A stretch of DNA of 64,000 bases from Paraburkholderia dioscoreae (GTDB taxonomy: Bacteria; Pseudomonadota; Gammaproteobacteria; Burkholderiales; Burkholderiaceae), in the NCBI RefSeq assembly GCF_902459535.1, contig NZ_LR699553.1, forward strand, positions 1,612,001-1,676,000. The letters are read 5' to 3'. The notes under the pieces were generated by a model that was given only the letters and a program-made list of their open reading frames with translations, was not told the DNA's origin and made no database searches. Shown here one piece after another: positions 35,888-44,876 of this stretch (its first letter is position 1; every line of letters starts with the position of its first letter). A program made the position numbers and the translations under genes.

Positions 35888-36433
35888 AGCACGGCCCTCG
35901 GAATGGCTAGAACTTTTTAAGGCGTCACGGCAACGTGACGCCTTTTTTTTATTCTTATCGGCGCACAACAAAGTCTGCGGCATTTCTAAAACGCCCCTTT
36001 GCGTGCAACAAAGGCTGCAGGTTTCGCGCGAGGTTGTAGAACAACTGACTGAGTGGGCCAACAACGCATCGCCTTTTCTCCTATTGGTGTCGGTGGATAA
36101 CACATGTCGTCTTGCCGCAGACTATCAGGATCAGCTAACACATCTGAACGACATCCATAGCCGGGAAGGCATCGCGCAGCCGCCTTCCGGCGAATTGCTC
36201 ACTGCGTGTGTGTGGACAGATTGAGTTCACTCGCTATTGTCACAACCACAGACATCGTAGTGATTTTCCGTCACGAGACTAAGCAATCAGCCTACGTGCC
36301 ATGGCCCGAGCTGATTAAGGAGTGCGGGCACCTGATGAAGCCTACCGAGCATCCGCCGGCCCGTTACGAGGTAAAGGCGTTTCCCGAAGAAGCGCTTTTC
36401 AAGGCATGGTGTACTCGCTTCGAGAAGGTTTGA
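35838..36433 (+). pseudogene. Frameshifted RadC/JAB-like fragment
   Basis: Frame one (35838-36224, 128 residues) contains RPSEWLELFKASRQRDAFFL then FLSAHNKV and SREVVEQLTEWANNASPFLL, which resemble RadC (SPEDVAELL, LDAQNR, PREVVKRAL). The metal-binding HNHPSG segment is replaced by SVDNTC, so no peptidase site remains. A second frame (36206-36433) continues DRLSSLAIVTTTDIVVIF to KAWCTRFEKV. Removing one GT from (GT)4 at 36206-36213 would join them into about 198 residues. The family call is by eye and the region is AT-richer than its surroundings. Confidence 0.4.
35919..35950 (+). terminator. Strong intrinsic terminator
   Basis: AAGGCGTCACG/CGTGACGCCTT, an 11-bp perfect stem with loop GCAA, is followed by a run of T to 35950. 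It has every mark of a rho-independent terminator on the plus strand, yet lies inside the RadC-like open frame. It may end a short transcript starting near 35710. Confidence 0.8.
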
Positions 36434-36693
36434 AAAGGAAAGCACACTCCTTAAACGTCCGGGACACACGGCATAGGGACATCGAGGCTAAACCGCGGGC
36501 AAAACGGGCGGCGAGGGGGCAGAAGTCAGATGCATCGCCGGCAAGACGCAAGATGCCGAGGCCGCCAAAACCAAACCACCGCAGAAGCACCGGAACTCCA
36601 AAACGGGAGCGGCCTGGCATAGGAATGTCCGCGTGGAGGCAATGCCGAAAGGCCTTGCCGAACAGCCTTCGTTGACGGGCTGCTGTCTTCGCT

Positions 36694-37275
36694 GTGCATA
36701 GTGGACATGCCCATTCTGCTCGCGGAGTCCGCGCTCTTGCTCATGTTGCCAGGAACCCGGTTGTGCGGATTCGATACTGGCTCGCTGTGGTACGTTATCC
36801 TATTGCGTCTACTCTCCACGACGAGCACGACCGGAATACGAGGTTGTGCATGTTTCGTCTGGATTCGAGGCATTCCACGCTGGGCCGTGTGCGCGCCGGC
36901 GAACTTTTGCCAATGGCGCGCGGCGCAGCGGGAAAAGTCCTGAGTGCTTTTCGCAACGGCGTGACTTCCGAATCTCATGAGTCGATGATTTTCATATCGT
37001 TCGGCGAACGGGATCCTTCCTGTGCCGCATTGGCGGCTCCGGTCTTCGGACCCGAAGGTCAGATTGCTGGCGCCTTGTCGCTATCGGGCCCCCTCAAGCG
37101 CTTTACTGCGACTGCCGTGAAAAAAATGAGTGTCCCGCTGCTCGCCGCGGCGCAAACCGCCACGCAATCACTGGGTGGCCAGTCGAGCCAGCGCGTCCGC
37201 GTGCGCCGTCTGCGGGGCGCAAGCGCAAGGAACCAGCATAAAGCGCTGATTCTGAGGGAAGTTCGATCCCACTGA
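36694..37275 (+). pseudogene. Decayed IclR-family effector domain
   Basis: The readable part (about 36880-37170) has IclR C-terminal features: LPMARGAAGKVLSAF, then after a deletion GERDPSCAALAAPVFGPEG and ALSLSGPLKRFT. The N-terminal DNA-binding domain is absent, and the upstream part reads in mixed frames. A non-functional remnant; the intact IclR gene at 34678 is a different copy in opposite orientation. Confidence 0.6.
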
Positions 37276-37293
37276 TCCAAAAACGCCGCACGT

Positions 37294-37640
37294 GTGCTCT
37301 CCGTTGGAACGGCTACAGCTATCCCAAAGCAACATGCCGGTGCTGCCGGAGCGATGCGTGCTGTCTTCGTGGCCAGACGCGGCACAGTCAAGGCGAAGAC
37401 ACAGGCGGTCAATCAGCTGGCAGCGTTGCTCGTAAGCGCGCCTCGGGAAATGAGAGATCGCCGTCTGAAAGCAAAGACTACGGCATGCGTTGAGGGCTGC
37501 GCCCATGTTCGGCCGTTTGGGCAAAACGCCGATGCTGCAAGTGCTTACGAGCACACTGCGGTTGTTTGCGAAGCGTTAGTTGGCATTGGCTCTGGAGCTT
37601 AAAGCGCCCGACGCCATGCTCGACCGCCTGACCGGCTTGT
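37294..37640 (+). mobile_element. IS110-family transposase fragment
   Basis: The frame contains FVARRGTVKAKTQAVNQLAA and LLVSAPREMRDR, matching the central part of IS110 transposases (TRRSAVRARTQAINQL, VTAPDELR). After about 37510 the similarity moves to another frame (VLTSTLRLFAKR), showing decay. Neither the DEDD N-terminal nor the C-terminal serine domain is present and no ends were found. Confidence 0.6.
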
Positions 37641-37737
37641 ATGGCACTCGTGCCGGAGATGCTCGCTGCAAGACTGTGCCGTCCGATCCACATTGCCTTG
37701 TCGTTCGACGAGGAGGTTGGTTGCCTCGGACTGCGGC

Positions 37738-39108
37738 TCAGTGGCGCGGTGGCGCCACCTGCAACTCGTGTGCGCTTTCGTTGCTCGAGGGGTGCATCGT
37801 GCGCCCAAGTCCGAACAGCGCCGCACACGCGACCAGCGCCGGAATTGCACAGAACAGGAACACGTGCGAAGGCTGTGCGCTGACGGCAATAACGGCGCCG
37901 CCTGCCAGCGGTCCTAGCAGCGAGCCGAAGCGCCCGACGCCTTGTGACCAGCCAACGCCAGTACCGCGGATCGAGGTCGGATAGTAGCCGGTGATGAACG
38001 CGGTCACGGCGAGTTGCGCGCCGATGATGAAAAAGCCGGTCAGAAAGATTGAAATCATGATCAGCACTACGTTGTGCTCAGCGAAACTGATCGACGCGAC
38101 CGACACCGCACCGAGCAGGTAGGCTAATGTGAGAACGCGCAATGGCCTGCGCTTCATCGCACGCGATACCGCCAGACTGCCCACGATACCGGCGAAATTG
38201 ATCATTACCGTGCCGAGCACAGCATCCTTGATCGGCAAACCGGCCTGTCTCAACAGCGACGGAATCCAGTTGATCAGGCAGTAGGTCAGCACGAGGCTTG
38301 CGAACAGCGTGATCCACAGCAGCACCGTGCCCCTTCCCAGACCGTTGGCGAACAGTTCACGCACACTTCCGCGAGTCGCACGTGGTTCAATGAGGTAAAA
38401 ATCGTCGCCCGCGCGGAACGTATTGACGCCGTCGATTTTCGACAGAATGTGTGCCATGGCTGCGCGCTTGCCGCTCACATAGGTCATATAGCGCACGGAT
38501 TCAGGCAGGAGAATCAACAGCACGGGCACGCAGAGCAGCGGCAACACCGCGCCGAGATAGAAAATCGACGTCCAGCCTTGATATTCGATCATGCGGCCGG
38601 CGAACGAGCCGCCGATTACCGCGCCGAGCGGGAAACCCCACATGCTGATCGTGACGATCGTGGTGCGGGAGCGGGCCGGTGCATATTCCGATGCCAGCGC
38701 CAGGAAGTTGACCAGCGCACCGCCCAGACCGACGCCGGCCCCGAGGCGGCAAATCAGCAGTTCGTCGTAGCCTGTCGCGAACGCGCAGGCGCCAGTCAGC
38801 AAACCGAACAGCGCGACCGCACCAATCACGAGCATTCGTCGACCGATCCGGTCCGCTAGCATGCCGAAACCCACCGCGCCGATGACAGTGCCAAGCAGTC
38901 CGGCCGAAAAGATCGGGCCGAAGGCTGACGGTGCGAGATGCCACGCCTTCGAAATGGCAGGCGCGACGAAAGCAATCGCCTGAGTGTCGTAGCCGTCGAG
39001 CATGATGATGATGAACAGCAGCGCAAATACTCGCCACTGAAAGGCGCTCAGCGGTGCTCCATCGATCACGCTGACCACGTCGATACGCTTGCCTGTCTCC
39101 ATGTTCAT
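37738..39108 (-). CDS. MFS transporter, aromatic acid:H+ symporter (AAHS) family
   Basis: 456 residues, twelve predicted helices. The helix 1 motif LDGYDTQAIAF is typical of AAHS carriers (BenK, PcaK, MhpT), the loop 2-3 motif GMLADRIGRR is canonical MFS, and GYYPTSIRGTGVGW is the family helix 10-11 loop. It should import an organic acid with protons. Last gene of the catabolic run transcribed leftwards, 45 nt after a GMC oxidoreductase gene; it presumably brings in that pathway's substrate. Confidence 0.9.
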   Translation of the reverse strand: MNMETGKRIDVVSVIDGAPLSAFQWRVFALLFIIIMLDGYDTQAIAFVAPAISKAWHLAPSAFGPIFSAGLLGTVIGAVGFGMLADRIGRRMLVIGAVALFGLLTGACAFATGYDELLICRLGAGVGLGGALVNFLALASEYAPARSRTTIVTISMWGFPLGAVIGGSFAGRMIEYQGWTSIFYLGAVLPLLCVPVLLILLPESVRYMTYVSGKRAAMAHILSKIDGVNTFRAGDDFYLIEPRATRGSVRELFANGLGRGTVLLWITLFASLVLTYCLINWIPSLLRQAGLPIKDAVLGTVMINFAGIVGSLAVSRAMKRRPLRVLTLAYLLGAVSVASISFAEHNVVLIMISIFLTGFFIIGAQLAVTAFITGYYPTSIRGTGVGWSQGVGRFGSLLGPLAGGAVIAVSAQPSHVFLFCAIPALVACAALFGLGRTMHPSSNESAHELQVAPPRH

Positions 39109-39153
39109 TCCTTTTTATCGCATGAATACCGCTGTTCGCGACGCGCTTGCGTG

Positions 39154-40869
39154 TTATCCGGCAAGCCTCGTCGTGTGGGCCCGGCCGGTCATGGCGGCGG
39201 CTATTTTCTCCGCGACCATGATGGTGGGAATATGCGTGTTGCCGCTTGGCACAGATGGCATAACCGATGCGTCGGCCACACGCAAGCCGTCTACGCCATA
39301 TACCTTGCCTGTTGGCGATGTCACGGCCATTGGGTCGGCGGCATCGCCCATCCTGCACGTGCCGCATACGTGGCCGGTGCCGGTCACCGCTTTTTCGATC
39401 AGGCGGACGAGACCTTCCTCATCCGCTGTGAAGGCCGCAAGGGAACGCATGCTCGCGAACCGCTCCAGCGTGCGCATGCCGCCGCGTGGGTCGGTGTCGA
39501 TCCACGTTGCGGCGACACGGGCGCGAATCGCATTCCAACGGGACACGTGGTTGTAGCGCATCAACCCCGCCACGTCTTCGAGTATGAACGGCGCGCCGCA
39601 CATCGCGGAGACTTCTGGCGCGGCGAACATGTCGATCGCCATGCGCATGCCGTCGAGCAGGCGCGTCATGTCGCGCGAGTCGGACAGAAAATTGAAAGCG
39701 ACTCTTGGCGCGCCATCGGGCTTCGCAGGATCGAGCGCGACTTCACCGCTTGAAAACGGGCGCATCAATACCGGCGCCAGCGACGCGAGTTGTCGTCCCA
39801 GTGCATGCCATGACAGATAGCTGCGCACATACAAACCCAGATCGCCGCGTGGACACTTCTCATGTGCGGACGACCAGCGCAAGTACGTCGATCCGGCGGG
39901 GCGCCAACCGGGTGCGTCGCGGCCGTCAGGTTGCAGCAGCGCCGTCGTGAATACGATCGGATGATTCTGGAGATTGCGTCCGACTCCTGCACGATCGGCG
40001 ACCACGCGCAGGTTCATTTCGGCCAGATGTTTTGCTGGCCCGATCCCGGAGCGCAACAGCAGCGCCGGAGTTCGAAGCGCACCGGCGGTCACGATCGTTT
40101 CGTGCGCATACGCCGACATCTGGCTACCGTCCGCACGGAGCAGTTGCGCGCCCGTCACCTTGCGGCCCTCGACGATCAGCCGGGTTGCCTCCGTTTGCGC
40201 GAATATCGTGAGATTGGCGCGCTGGCGAGTATCGGCGTCGAGATAGCACAGACCGGCTGACGCGCGCGAGTTCGCGCGACGGCTGATCGGTAGCGAGCAG
40301 TGGCCGTCGCGAAAGTCGGCGTTCATGTCGTCGATCTGCGGCATGCCGAGTCTGCGCGACGCGTGCGATACCGCGCGCGCGAGCGGTTGCCATTGCGCTT
40401 CGGTCTCGCGGCGAATCGGAATCGGCCCCGTCTTGCCATGCATTGCGCCGGCGAAGTCCATGTCGTGCTCCAGGCCGACGAAATACGGCAGCACGTCGTC
40501 CCAGCCCCAGCCGCGCGCGCCTGCGTCGCGCCAGCCGTCATAGTCGCCGGGCATGCCGCGCAGTGCCCACATGCCCATGATCGCCGTGCTACCGCCCATG
40601 ATCTTGCCTTGCTGCAATGGCACGGCCGGCGAGTTGTCCGCGCGGCGCCAGTGCACCCGGGTATCGCGCCACATATAGTCGTGATTGAACGCGGACAATG
40701 GGAAGATATTCGTGATGTCTGCCGGCTCCCGACCGGGCAGCAAATCCGCGCCGGCCTCGACCAGCGCAACCCTCGCCCGCGGATCGGCTGAGAGCCGGTG
40801 TGCGAGGACCGAGCCTGCGGCGCCCGCGCCGATAATCAGGTAGTCGAAAACGGTATCCATGGGTCGCAT
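39154..40869 (-). CDS. GMC-family FAD oxidoreductase
   Basis: 571 residues from ATG 40869; ATG 40860 is also possible. FAD-binding Rossmann motif DYLIIGAGAAGSVLAHRL, GMC signatures GGSTAIMGMWALRG and VTAGALRTPALLLRSGIG, and the C-terminal active-site block with GHVCGTCRMG and SGNTHIPTIM. Choline dehydrogenase/alcohol oxidase superfamily; oxidises an alcohol group. Begins 5 nt after the MIP18-like gene. A paralogue lies at 46994. Confidence 0.9.
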   Translation of the reverse strand: MRPMDTVFDYLIIGAGAAGSVLAHRLSADPRARVALVEAGADLLPGREPADITNIFPLSAFNHDYMWRDTRVHWRRADNSPAVPLQQGKIMGGSTAIMGMWALRGMPGDYDGWRDAGARGWGWDDVLPYFVGLEHDMDFAGAMHGKTGPIPIRRETEAQWQPLARAVSHASRRLGMPQIDDMNADFRDGHCSLPISRRANSRASAGLCYLDADTRQRANLTIFAQTEATRLIVEGRKVTGAQLLRADGSQMSAYAHETIVTAGALRTPALLLRSGIGPAKHLAEMNLRVVADRAGVGRNLQNHPIVFTTALLQPDGRDAPGWRPAGSTYLRWSSAHEKCPRGDLGLYVRSYLSWHALGRQLASLAPVLMRPFSSGEVALDPAKPDGAPRVAFNFLSDSRDMTRLLDGMRMAIDMFAAPEVSAMCGAPFILEDVAGLMRYNHVSRWNAIRARVAATWIDTDPRGGMRTLERFASMRSLAAFTADEEGLVRLIEKAVTGTGHVCGTCRMGDAADPMAVTSPTGKVYGVDGLRVADASVMPSVPSGNTHIPTIMVAEKIAAAMTGRAHTTRLAG

Positions 40870-40874
40870 AGCGC

Positions 40875-41279
40875 TCAGGTGGCTCCGGCCTTGCCGCTGC
40901 ACGGTGACGTGCCCGGCAGGGGCCGAATCGGAATCACGCCGCCGCGAATCCGGCGGTGATGCACCAGACGGTCCCGGTACGACTCGCTCATGTCCAGCGG
41001 ATCCCAGTCGAACTGGTCGTCGAGTTTCACGTCGACGCTTGCCACGCCTGGCAACGCACTCAGTGTCCGGTACGCTTCGCTCGCGAACGGCGCGCCCATC
41101 AGGCAGCCATATTCCGTGACCGCGACCGTAACGGTGACGTGCATGCCGTGCGGGAGCGCTGCAAGCTCGACGCGCCGGACAAGGCCCATATCGTCGAGAC
41201 CTGCCGCGCACCCGGCCGCGACGCTGCAAGGATCGATGATGCCGTTCAGCGCCGCACGCACCTGCGTTTCGCCGATCAT
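40875..41279 (-). CDS. MIP18/PaaD-like (DUF59) metal-sulfur cluster protein
   Basis: 134 residues from ATG 41279, overlapping the amidohydrolase stop in ATGA. The DUF59 pattern is present in altered form: IIDPCSVAAGCAAGLDDMG, LVRRVEL, and the conserved cysteine in TEYGCLMGAPF. The insertion of two extra cysteines in the DPE-type motif (DPCSVAAGC) is unusual. Family members (SufT, PaaD, Cia2) help insert Fe-S clusters. Coupling to an amidohydrolase suggests maturation of a partner in this pathway; this is inference. Confidence 0.8.
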   Translation of the reverse strand: MIGETQVRAALNGIIDPCSVAAGCAAGLDDMGLVRRVELAALPHGMHVTVTVAVTEYGCLMGAPFASEAYRTLSALPGVASVDVKLDDQFDWDPLDMSESYRDRLVHHRRIRGGVIPIRPLPGTSPCSGKAGAT

Positions 41280-42388
41280 GCCGCACGCTCCTGCTGCGCC
41301 GCCTGGCTCCATGGCGGCGCGAGGGCAGCGAGCCGGCCGAATTCGTCGCCCGCGAGCCGCTGCCGCAGCGCGGCGACATTCCAGCCGAGAAAGCGCGCGT
41401 GGTTCAGGCCGAGAATTTGCCGCTTCATCGCTTCCGTGAGTTTCGGGTAGCCGAAGCCCTCGCACATGTCGTCCGGAATCTGAAAATCCCAGAACAATTC
41501 GATGAACGGGCGCGGATGATGGGCAACGCACCCCGTAGCCCAGAAGATCCTGTCTTCACCGCCCCATACCAGCAGCGAGCCGAGCAATTCGGCGAAGCGG
41601 CGCGGCGAGCGCTGTAGCAGATACGCGCTGCTGCCTTCGAGATTGACTGTCACGTTTGGAAAGCGCTGCATCTGCCAGGCGGTTTCCTCAAGGAACGCGA
41701 TCCCGCCATGCACGACCTCGAAGGTCAGGTCGGGAAAGGCGGTGGCCGCGCCCGCCACGTCGAACGGAGCGAACGGTTCGCTCGGCACCTGCCCTTGCGG
41801 AATCGCCTTGTGCGTGGCAATCATTTTCACGCCGAGCTTGCGTGCTTTTTCCAGCAGCGGGAATGCGATTTCAGGGTCGTCGAGCCGGTAGCTCTTCACC
41901 TCGCCGTCAACCAGATCCATTGGATAAAACTTGAGGCCGACCACTTTGTCTTCTTCGACCAACTGATCGATCAGGTCGAGCGCGTCAGGCTGCCAGGGAC
42001 TAACCGGCCCATACAGCGCCACGCGATCCGGGTAACGTTCGCGCATCGCGCGGCCGACCGAGAGTGGCGAGCCGCCGTCGCGATAGATGCCGTAGAGCGG
42101 CGTGCCGTGATAGATACACACGTCGGTCTGGCTTTCGGCGAACAATGCCTGTGCCATCAGATCGGGATCGGCGGCATGCCGGAAGCGCTCGCGCGACAAC
42201 GCCCATTTGGGATCGCCATCGGGAATCAGCTTGCTGTGACCGGCGTAGAGCGTGTCGGACAACTGTATGGCCACACGTTCCTTGAAAATGCCGTCGACAT
42301 GATTTTCCAGCGTCGTGTTATAGCCGTGTACGGTCGAGTCGATGACGAATACATCATCGAGCGGCCAGCGAGGTTGGGCGTCTTGCAT
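41276..42388 (-). CDS. Amidohydrolase-2 (COG2159) family protein
   Basis: 370 residues, TIM-barrel metal hydrolase/decarboxylase family: VFVIDSTVHGYN at the position of the usual DxHxH strand, VGLKFYPMD, MIATHKAIPQG, FEVVHGG and a final WATGCV where the family usually has an Asp. Relatives include ACMSD and gamma-resorcylate decarboxylase. The N-terminal strand has DSTVHGYN rather than DxHxH, so metal ligation may differ. Paralogue of the protein encoded at 43785, with which it shares layout. Confidence 0.85.
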   Translation of the reverse strand: MQDAQPRWPLDDVFVIDSTVHGYNTTLENHVDGIFKERVAIQLSDTLYAGHSKLIPDGDPKWALSRERFRHAADPDLMAQALFAESQTDVCIYHGTPLYGIYRDGGSPLSVGRAMRERYPDRVALYGPVSPWQPDALDLIDQLVEEDKVVGLKFYPMDLVDGEVKSYRLDDPEIAFPLLEKARKLGVKMIATHKAIPQGQVPSEPFAPFDVAGAATAFPDLTFEVVHGGIAFLEETAWQMQRFPNVTVNLEGSSAYLLQRSPRRFAELLGSLLVWGGEDRIFWATGCVAHHPRPFIELFWDFQIPDDMCEGFGYPKLTEAMKRQILGLNHARFLGWNVAALRQRLAGDEFGRLAALAPPWSQAAQQERAA

Positions 42389-42433
42389 AGGGTGTCTCCT
42401 CCTTTTTTTTGCGGTGGCCGTGGCCGTGGCACG

Positions 42434-43453
42434 TCAGCGTTCGTCGACTACCGTGTTGCGCAGGATGCCGATCCCTTCGATTTCTGCTTCGATCACGTCG
42501 CCGTGTTTCAGCAGCCGCTCCGGGAAACGCCTGTTGAATCCCGCGACGCCGCTGGTGGTACCGGTCGTCACGATGTCGCCCGGTTCGAGGGTGAGACGGG
42601 ACGACCAGTAAGCGAGAATCTCGCCGCATTTGAAAATCATCTGGCGGGTGTTGTCGTGCTGCCGCGTTTCGCCGTTGACACGTAGCGCAATGTTCAGCGC
42701 GTCGGGATCGGCGAGTTCGTCGCAAGTGACGATGCAGGGGCCGAGCGGGCAGGTGGTATCGAGATTCTTGCCCTGAAACACGACGCCGGTCGGTTTTTCG
42801 ACGACGATCAGATCGCGCATGCTGATGTCATTGACGATCGTGAAGCCGGCCACCGCTTCGCGCCAGTTGTCCGCACTCAGGTCGCGGCAGCGTTGGCCGA
42901 TCACCATCGAGAGTTCGATCTCGTAATCGAGTTCCTCTGTGTGGCGCGAGCGCGTAATGGCTTCGTCGGGACCGATCACGGCGGACGGCATCTTCAGAAA
43001 TGCGACGGGATATTGAGGCAGTTCGCGTAACACGCCGGCGTCGCGTCCTTCCTGGATGTGGCCGCTGTAGTTCGCGCCGATCGCGATGATCTTGCCGGGC
43101 CGTTGCAGCGGCGCAAGCAGCCGGACCGCGGCGAGCGGGCGCAGGATTCCGCTGCGAGCGAGAACGGTGTTATCGGGGCTTTGCGCGAGTGCGTGAACGT
43201 GCCGCAGCGCGTGGCGCGCCGCGCGCATCGAATGGCCGCCGCCTTCCAGAAAGCGCTTCATATCGGCAGGAATGCGGATGCGGGCCAGATCGTCGGCGAA
43301 TGGGTCGTGCTCGACGTCTCTTCGCCATGCGGCGTACGCGAGAGAGAGATCGACCACACTGGCGCCGGCACCGGGCAAAGCTCTGGCCGATTCGACCAGT
43401 GCGCCGACGCGGGCGCCGGGGGCGTCGGGTGTGTGGAAAGAGACCAGCTTCAT
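42434..43453 (-). CDS. Fumarylacetoacetate hydrolase family protein
   Basis: 339 residues. An N-terminal domain (1-110) precedes the FAH core with IIAIGANYSGHIQE, the metal-binding acids in EELDYEIELSMVIG, VNDISMRDL, KNLDTTCPLGPCIVT and GDIVTTGTTSGV. The family contains hydrolases, decarboxylases and hydratases of oxo-acids. Its start overlaps the stop of the NifU-like gene in ATGA. Likely a C-C bond cleaving or decarboxylating step of the pathway. Confidence 0.9.
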   Translation of the reverse strand: MKLVSFHTPDAPGARVGALVESARALPGAGASVVDLSLAYAAWRRDVEHDPFADDLARIRIPADMKRFLEGGGHSMRAARHALRHVHALAQSPDNTVLARSGILRPLAAVRLLAPLQRPGKIIAIGANYSGHIQEGRDAGVLRELPQYPVAFLKMPSAVIGPDEAITRSRHTEELDYEIELSMVIGQRCRDLSADNWREAVAGFTIVNDISMRDLIVVEKPTGVVFQGKNLDTTCPLGPCIVTCDELADPDALNIALRVNGETRQHDNTRQMIFKCGEILAYWSSRLTLEPGDIVTTGTTSGVAGFNRRFPERLLKHGDVIEAEIEGIGILRNTVVDER

Positions 43454-43788
43454 GAGTCACTCCAGGCTGAGCGTTGCACGATTCGTGTGACACGGGCCTG
43501 AACGGCATAAGGCGCGAGTTCCTGCGCGAGGCGTGCCTCGGCTTCCGCGGAAATGCGCGTGCCGAGCACGACGACGTCGGTTACGCCCGCGACAGCGAGC
43601 AGTGCCGGCCGCACGGAGCCCGCCGTGGTCACGGGACGATACTGGCAACCGGCGCACATGCCGGTGTACTTCACGGTCACGACACCGTCGGCGCTGAGGT
43701 CGATCAGTTCCAGACCGCCGGCATGAGCGCGGATCATTTTCGATAGCGCGTCGACCGTCTGGTCGACCGCCTTGCGCTCGGCGCTCAT
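43450..43788 (-). CDS. NifU C-terminal-like Fe-S protein
   Basis: 112 residues from ATG 43788, overlapping the amidohydrolase stop in ATGA; its own stop overlaps the next start in ATGA. NifU-type core: LELIDLSADGVVTVKYTG, then MCAGCQYRPVTT with the CxxC pair, and GVTDVVVLG. Such domains carry or transfer Fe-S clusters. It is a stand-alone copy tied to an amidohydrolase, as the DUF59 gene is to the other. Confidence 0.85.
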   Translation of the reverse strand: MSAERKAVDQTVDALSKMIRAHAGGLELIDLSADGVVTVKYTGMCAGCQYRPVTTAGSVRPALLAVAGVTDVVVLGTRISAEAEARLAQELAPYAVQARVTRIVQRSAWSDS

Positions 43789-44843
43789 GCTTTCACCGCG
43801 CCCGCAGCGGCGTGCGGATTCGTCGCCGGCAATGCAGCCAGCTCCCGTTTTTTCTCTTCGATGTTCACGCCCATCAGGCGCGCGAAGTTCTCGCCGAGAA
43901 TCTTGCGGCGATCGTCGCGCGTAATCTGTGGATAGCCATAGCCCACGCGCAGATCTTCGGGTATTTCGATTTCCATGAACGCGTTCAGATAAGGAGCCGG
44001 TCCGCCTGCCAGCGCGGCCTCCGAGCCCCACAGGATCTTGTCGGAGCCGACCATCTGAAGCAGCCGGCCAAGATGATCCTGCACGCGGCGCGGTGCGATC
44101 CGGTAGAACGTCATATAACCTGCCAGCGACAGGTAGACGTTCGGAAACCGCGCAGCGATGGACAACATCTCCTCGAAATACGGAAGCGCGAGATGATGGA
44201 CCACGAAATTCATGTCGGGAAAATCACGCGCCGGGCCTTGCAGATCAATCGGACTCAGATATTCCATGTTCTGCAGACCGTACGGATTGCCTTTGTGAAA
44301 CTGCAACACGCGGATGCCGGTGTTGCGGGCGCGCTCGAACAAAGGGTATGCAATGCGTTCGTCGTCGCACCGCCAGCAGTCGGCGATCTTTGCATGACCG
44401 TTGTAGAACTTGAGCGACTTCGCGCCGAGCGTGCCGACCTGGAAGTCGATCTGATCCAGAGCGTCGTTCAGTCCACGGTACATCGGGTCCACACCGCCGC
44501 AGAACATGACGCGCTGCGGGTGGGCTGCGGCCATGGCGTGCTGGGTGAGGACCGGCGCGTACCAGTCTTCGAACCAGTCGAACATCGGCACGACCTGGGT
44601 CATGGCCATGTCGGTGGGGGAGCTGTTGAACACGAGATCGTACATGTCGTCGACCTCCCAGCGGCGAGCCCACTCGAAGTCGGGATCGTCGTGACGCGGC
44701 ACACCCGGCCAGCGCAGTTTGTTCACGTAAGCCAGAATCCTGTCTCGTGCCGGCGCGGCGTCCGCGCGGTCGCGACGGATGTTGGGCGTCGACATGTCGT
44801 ACAGGTGGATGACGTTATCGAACACGAAAATGTCGTCAATCAT
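43785..44843 (-). CDS. Amidohydrolase-2 (COG2159) family protein
   Basis: 352 residues, TIM-barrel family as at 41276: IFVFDNVIHLYD, LGAKSLKFYNGH, VLQFHKGNPYG, FVVHHLALPYFEE, and the C-terminal LWGSEAALAGGP plus YGYPQITRDDRRKILGENFA. The C-terminal ILGENFARL is the standard family ending. The first-strand HxH is again incomplete (DNVIHLYD). Starts 33 nt after the NIPSNAP gene. Confidence 0.85.
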   Translation of the reverse strand: MIDDIFVFDNVIHLYDMSTPNIRRDRADAAPARDRILAYVNKLRWPGVPRHDDPDFEWARRWEVDDMYDLVFNSSPTDMAMTQVVPMFDWFEDWYAPVLTQHAMAAAHPQRVMFCGGVDPMYRGLNDALDQIDFQVGTLGAKSLKFYNGHAKIADCWRCDDERIAYPLFERARNTGIRVLQFHKGNPYGLQNMEYLSPIDLQGPARDFPDMNFVVHHLALPYFEEMLSIAARFPNVYLSLAGYMTFYRIAPRRVQDHLGRLLQMVGSDKILWGSEAALAGGPAPYLNAFMEIEIPEDLRVGYGYPQITRDDRRKILGENFARLMGVNIEEKKRELAALPATNPHAAAGAVKA

Positions 44844-44876
44844 GATGCGCTCCAGAAGCAGGCGACGGGCGGTGAT

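Noticed and set aside
35672..35892. Minus-strand open frames of about 60 codons with aromatic-rich ends
   Set aside because: They cover the repeats and hairpins, have no ribosome-binding site and no family resemblance.
35683..35950. Retron or group II intron RNA as explanation for the hairpins and terminator
   Set aside because: No reverse transcriptase gene is present in or near the region and no conserved intron domain could be recognised.
36322..36675. Plus-strand open frame of 117 codons
   Set aside because: Extremely basic and low-complexity, overlaps another frame and has no ribosome-binding site; not considered a gene.
37580..37984. Plus-strand open frame overlapping the end of the MFS gene
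   Set aside because: Mostly antisense to the carrier gene; only its first part may belong to the decayed IS110 fragment.
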